A DNA stretch of 64,000 nucleotides, taken from NCBI RefSeq assembly GCF_900177415.1, contig NZ_FXAF01000008.1:434001-498000 (forward strand). Direction: 5' to 3'. A model generated the notes under the pieces. The model ran no database searches, was not told the DNA's origin, and worked only from the letters and a program-made list of their open reading frames with translations. The translations under genes and the position numbers were made by a program. Source of the stretch: Xaviernesmea oryzae (lineage in GTDB: Bacteria; Pseudomonadota; Alphaproteobacteria; Rhizobiales; Rhizobiaceae). This document shows, piece after piece, positions 62,259-64,000 of the stretch (position 1 is its first letter; each line of letters starts with the position of its first letter).

Positions 62259-62589
62259 CTGGTGGTATACCCATGAGTTTTTTGACACCGTTGAGAATGT
62301 CGCTCAGACTGAACGGCGCTGCAGAGATTTCGTGGCTAGGCGGCTGTCGCGATCTCCAATGTAACGCAATAGGCAATATCACTAAGAATCAGCACTTTAT
62401 GTTAATAGGCCAACGGGTCAATGGTTCGTATCCGTTCAAGAGCTTTAAAGGAGCGATAGCGTCATGTCGGTGCCGATACTGCCCGGTGCGCTCGAGCCGA
62501 CAGTGTCAGAGCTGACATACCGGAACCCACAGTACCGCGGCCGAACGCGCTGCCTGCACCAGCGCCGTTGACTGCGCCATCGCGAAGTT
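62259..62589. other. Intergenic region, nothing recognised
   Basis: 330 bases between two convergent genes. Small frames exist but have no supporting signals. Confidence 0.5.
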
Positions 62590-63525
62590 TCAGCCCGCCA
62601 GGGGAAGGACAATGTCGAGATTCTGCATCCGACCGATATGGTCCCACGGCGGCAGGTTGTAGAATTCATATCCACCATTGCCGTCGGGCAGGAATATCTC
62701 CCCCGATGTTGCGATCCAGTCGACACTGACGAATTCGTACGTGCGGAATATTTCGGCGTAGGAACCCGCGTGCTTCGTCGAAACATAGCGGCCGGCCCGG
62801 AACTGCAGGGGCGACAGCGCGGTGTCATCGATAGGAAAGCCCTGATCCACGACAGCGCAGTCGTAGCGCACCAGTTCTCCCGGCGTGATCAGCGGCGTAT
62901 CGAGAATGATGCCGACTGGCCGTGCCTCGCCCATCGGAAAGCCGATCCGCTTCAGGTACTCGCCGAATATCCGCCAGTTCTCCTCGACCAAGGCATAGGA
63001 CCCATAAAAGCGCATGGCCAGAAGCCTCATTTCCGAGCGCCTGTCGATTTTCACGCGCGCCAGATCCGCCTTTTTTGGTTGCGGCCGCGCTGGCAGCACC
63101 TTCTGAGCCGCGACACGGTAATCCGAAGGCGTTGCCCCGAACTGTCTCTGGAAAGCGCGGATGAACGCCTCATGGCTGGCATAGCCGGCATTGAAGGCGA
63201 TGTGCGTGATAGGCTGGTCGCTCATCTGCAGGTTCATCGCCGCTCGGTCGAGCCGTGTGCGGCGCATGTAGGCGCTTGGCGATTCTCCCATCACCTCCTG
63301 AAACAGCCGCTGGAAATGAAAGGGACTGAGCCCGAGATGACCCGAAACATCCCTCAGCGTCGTGGACGCGGCGGGAGTGCGCTCGATCATGCGCACGGCG
63401 CGTGCAATCCGTTGATGGTCCAGCATCCGAGGCGGGGGAGCCTTCCGCAACATGGACACGCCGTAGCCGGCGGGGGGCGGATCGTAAGCTAGAACCGGAT
63501 CGGAATTTTCGAAATCGTCACTCAT
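62590..63525 (-). CDS. AraC-family regulator with GyrI-like effector domain
   Basis: 311 residues from ATG 63525; the frame extends to a TTG at 63564 but neither has a clear ribosome binding site. The AraC helix-turn-helix pair is at about 35-135 (IERTPAASTTLRDVSGHLGLSPFHFQRLFQEVMGESPSAYMRRTRLDRAAMNL...ITHIAFNAGYASHEAFIRAFQRQFGATPSDYR). The C-terminal half is a GyrI/SoxS-like small-molecule binding domain (FYGSYALVEENWRIFGEYL..., FRAGRYVSTKHAGSYAEIFRTYEF). Such proteins (Rob/TipA-like) sense cationic or drug-like compounds. No target gene is next to it. Confidence 0.9.
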   Translation of the reverse strand: MSDDFENSDPVLAYDPPPAGYGVSMLRKAPPPRMLDHQRIARAVRMIERTPAASTTLRDVSGHLGLSPFHFQRLFQEVMGESPSAYMRRTRLDRAAMNLQMSDQPITHIAFNAGYASHEAFIRAFQRQFGATPSDYRVAAQKVLPARPQPKKADLARVKIDRRSEMRLLAMRFYGSYALVEENWRIFGEYLKRIGFPMGEARPVGIILDTPLITPGELVRYDCAVVDQGFPIDDTALSPLQFRAGRYVSTKHAGSYAEIFRTYEFVSVDWIATSGEIFLPDGNGGYEFYNLPPWDHIGRMQNLDIVLPLAG

Positions 63526-63762
63526 TGAAAATGGCAAAGACCGCGGATGAATAAATGAAATCAACTTAGCTTCACCGCAAGCTTTATCAAGTCGGCCCGC
63601 GCGCTTTGAGTGTACAGAACCGAGGTCATTCGCAAAAATTTGAACCGCTGCGAGTTTTTCATGCCGTTTCCCCTGCTCGGTTGTCGCGCCCTCACGTTTC
63701 CGCAGCTATTCGAGAGGCCGGCGAGCCGCGGCAGCCGATATACGAACGCTGCCACGTGCAGC

Positions 63763-64000
63763 ATGTTTTTGCTGCAGTCCCTGTTCGGTCCGCTTTGTCT
63801 GTTTCTTCTTTCGGCGATCACGTTGATGGGTGCGGCAACCTCTTCTGCGCAGTCCGCCCCGTTCGTGACCTCCGTCTCTGCGCCCGCCAATGGATATTAT
63901 CACGGCGGAGATAGTCTGATCTTTGCCGTAGGGTTCAGCGAAAACGTCATCTTGAGCGGCGCACCCAGTATCGCCTTGGCTGTCGGCAGCACATTGCGTC
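63763..64000 (+). CDS. Secreted/surface repeat protein, N-terminal part
   Basis: ATG 63763 opens a frame that leaves the window after 79 codons. A Sec signal peptide is clear (hydrophobic core FGPLCLFLLSAITLMGAAT, cleavage near residue 29). The mature part begins PFVTSVSAPANGYYHGGDSLIFAVGFSENV, the start of a bacterial surface Ig-like repeat (pattern 'vtsVsxPanGxYxxGdxlxFxVxFsExV') usual in giant adhesins and autotransporters. Start codon and length are tentative. Confidence 0.6.
   Translation, partial: MFLLQSLFGPLCLFLLSAITLMGAATSSAQSAPFVTSVSAPANGYYHGGDSLIFAVGFSENVILSGAPSIALAVGSTLR

Noticed and set aside
1-64000. Search for CRISPR arrays, tRNA and rRNA genes
   Set aside because: No regularly spaced repeats, cloverleaf or rRNA-like stretches were seen by eye; a covariance-model scan would be needed to exclude short RNAs.

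Overview
The window looks like part of a large plasmid or secondary chromosome from a Rhizobiales alphaproteobacterium (Rhizobium, Agrobacterium, Shinella or a relative). It carries two complete repABC replication and partition operons, high-GC coding sequence, and families typical of rhizobial plasmids (DUF1612/RHE_PE00001, DUF1403, plasmid ScpB). No rRNA, tRNA or CRISPR array was seen. All assignments come from reading the sequence; no database search was run.

Layout. 1-2.4 kb: a truncated AraC-type regulator diverging from an exported SDR oxidoreductase, then a DedA-like membrane protein. 2.5-8.2 kb: a mevalonate catabolism locus with a MocR-type regulator and HMG-CoA lyase on one strand, and degradative HMG-CoA reductase plus a TctA-like permease pair on the other. 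They share a promoter region with four copies of one half-site. 9-20.2 kb: a ProQ/FinO protein and two repABC operons in the same orientation, each with its own candidate antisense RNA and its own parS-like palindrome, separated by DUF1612 and DUF4174 genes. 20.4-27.6 kb: a fused nucleotidyltransferase-HEPN protein and a TetR-controlled RND efflux operon with two adaptor proteins. 27.7-37.8 kb: a pyrimidine/nucleoside locus. PyrK, class 1B PyrD and a carbamoylase-type amidase lie on one strand. An XRE regulator, an NMT1-type ABC transporter with two permeases, a nucleoside phosphorylase and phosphopentomutase lie on the other. Two identical-pattern operators (TCTCA-N4-TGAGA) tie both halves to one regulator.

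37.8-41.3 kb is decayed plasmid sequence: remnants of a recombinase gene, a frameshifted DUF1403 gene, a multiply frameshifted scpB, and small conserved genes (DUF3072, DUF72). 41.4-62.3 kb is an accessory island: a 785-residue tyrosine-recombinase-like protein, HipBA, a second DUF1612 gene, a five-gene GTPase-centred conflict system (metallophosphoesterase, helical GASH-like protein, two P-loop GTPases, GAP1-like protein), DUF5677, poly-gamma-glutamate hydrolase and HNH-like genes, an IS66 element that has cut a hypothetical gene in two, and an operon in which a RES/Xre toxin-antitoxin pair is translationally coupled to an unrecognised 451-residue protein. 62.6-64 kb: an AraC-GyrI regulator and the start of a secreted repeat protein.

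The best candidates for little-described biology are the five-gene GTPase system (47.1-53.4 kb), the three-gene orf-xre-res operon (59.0-61.2 kb), and the tandem repABC region with an adjacent FinO-type RNA chaperone.
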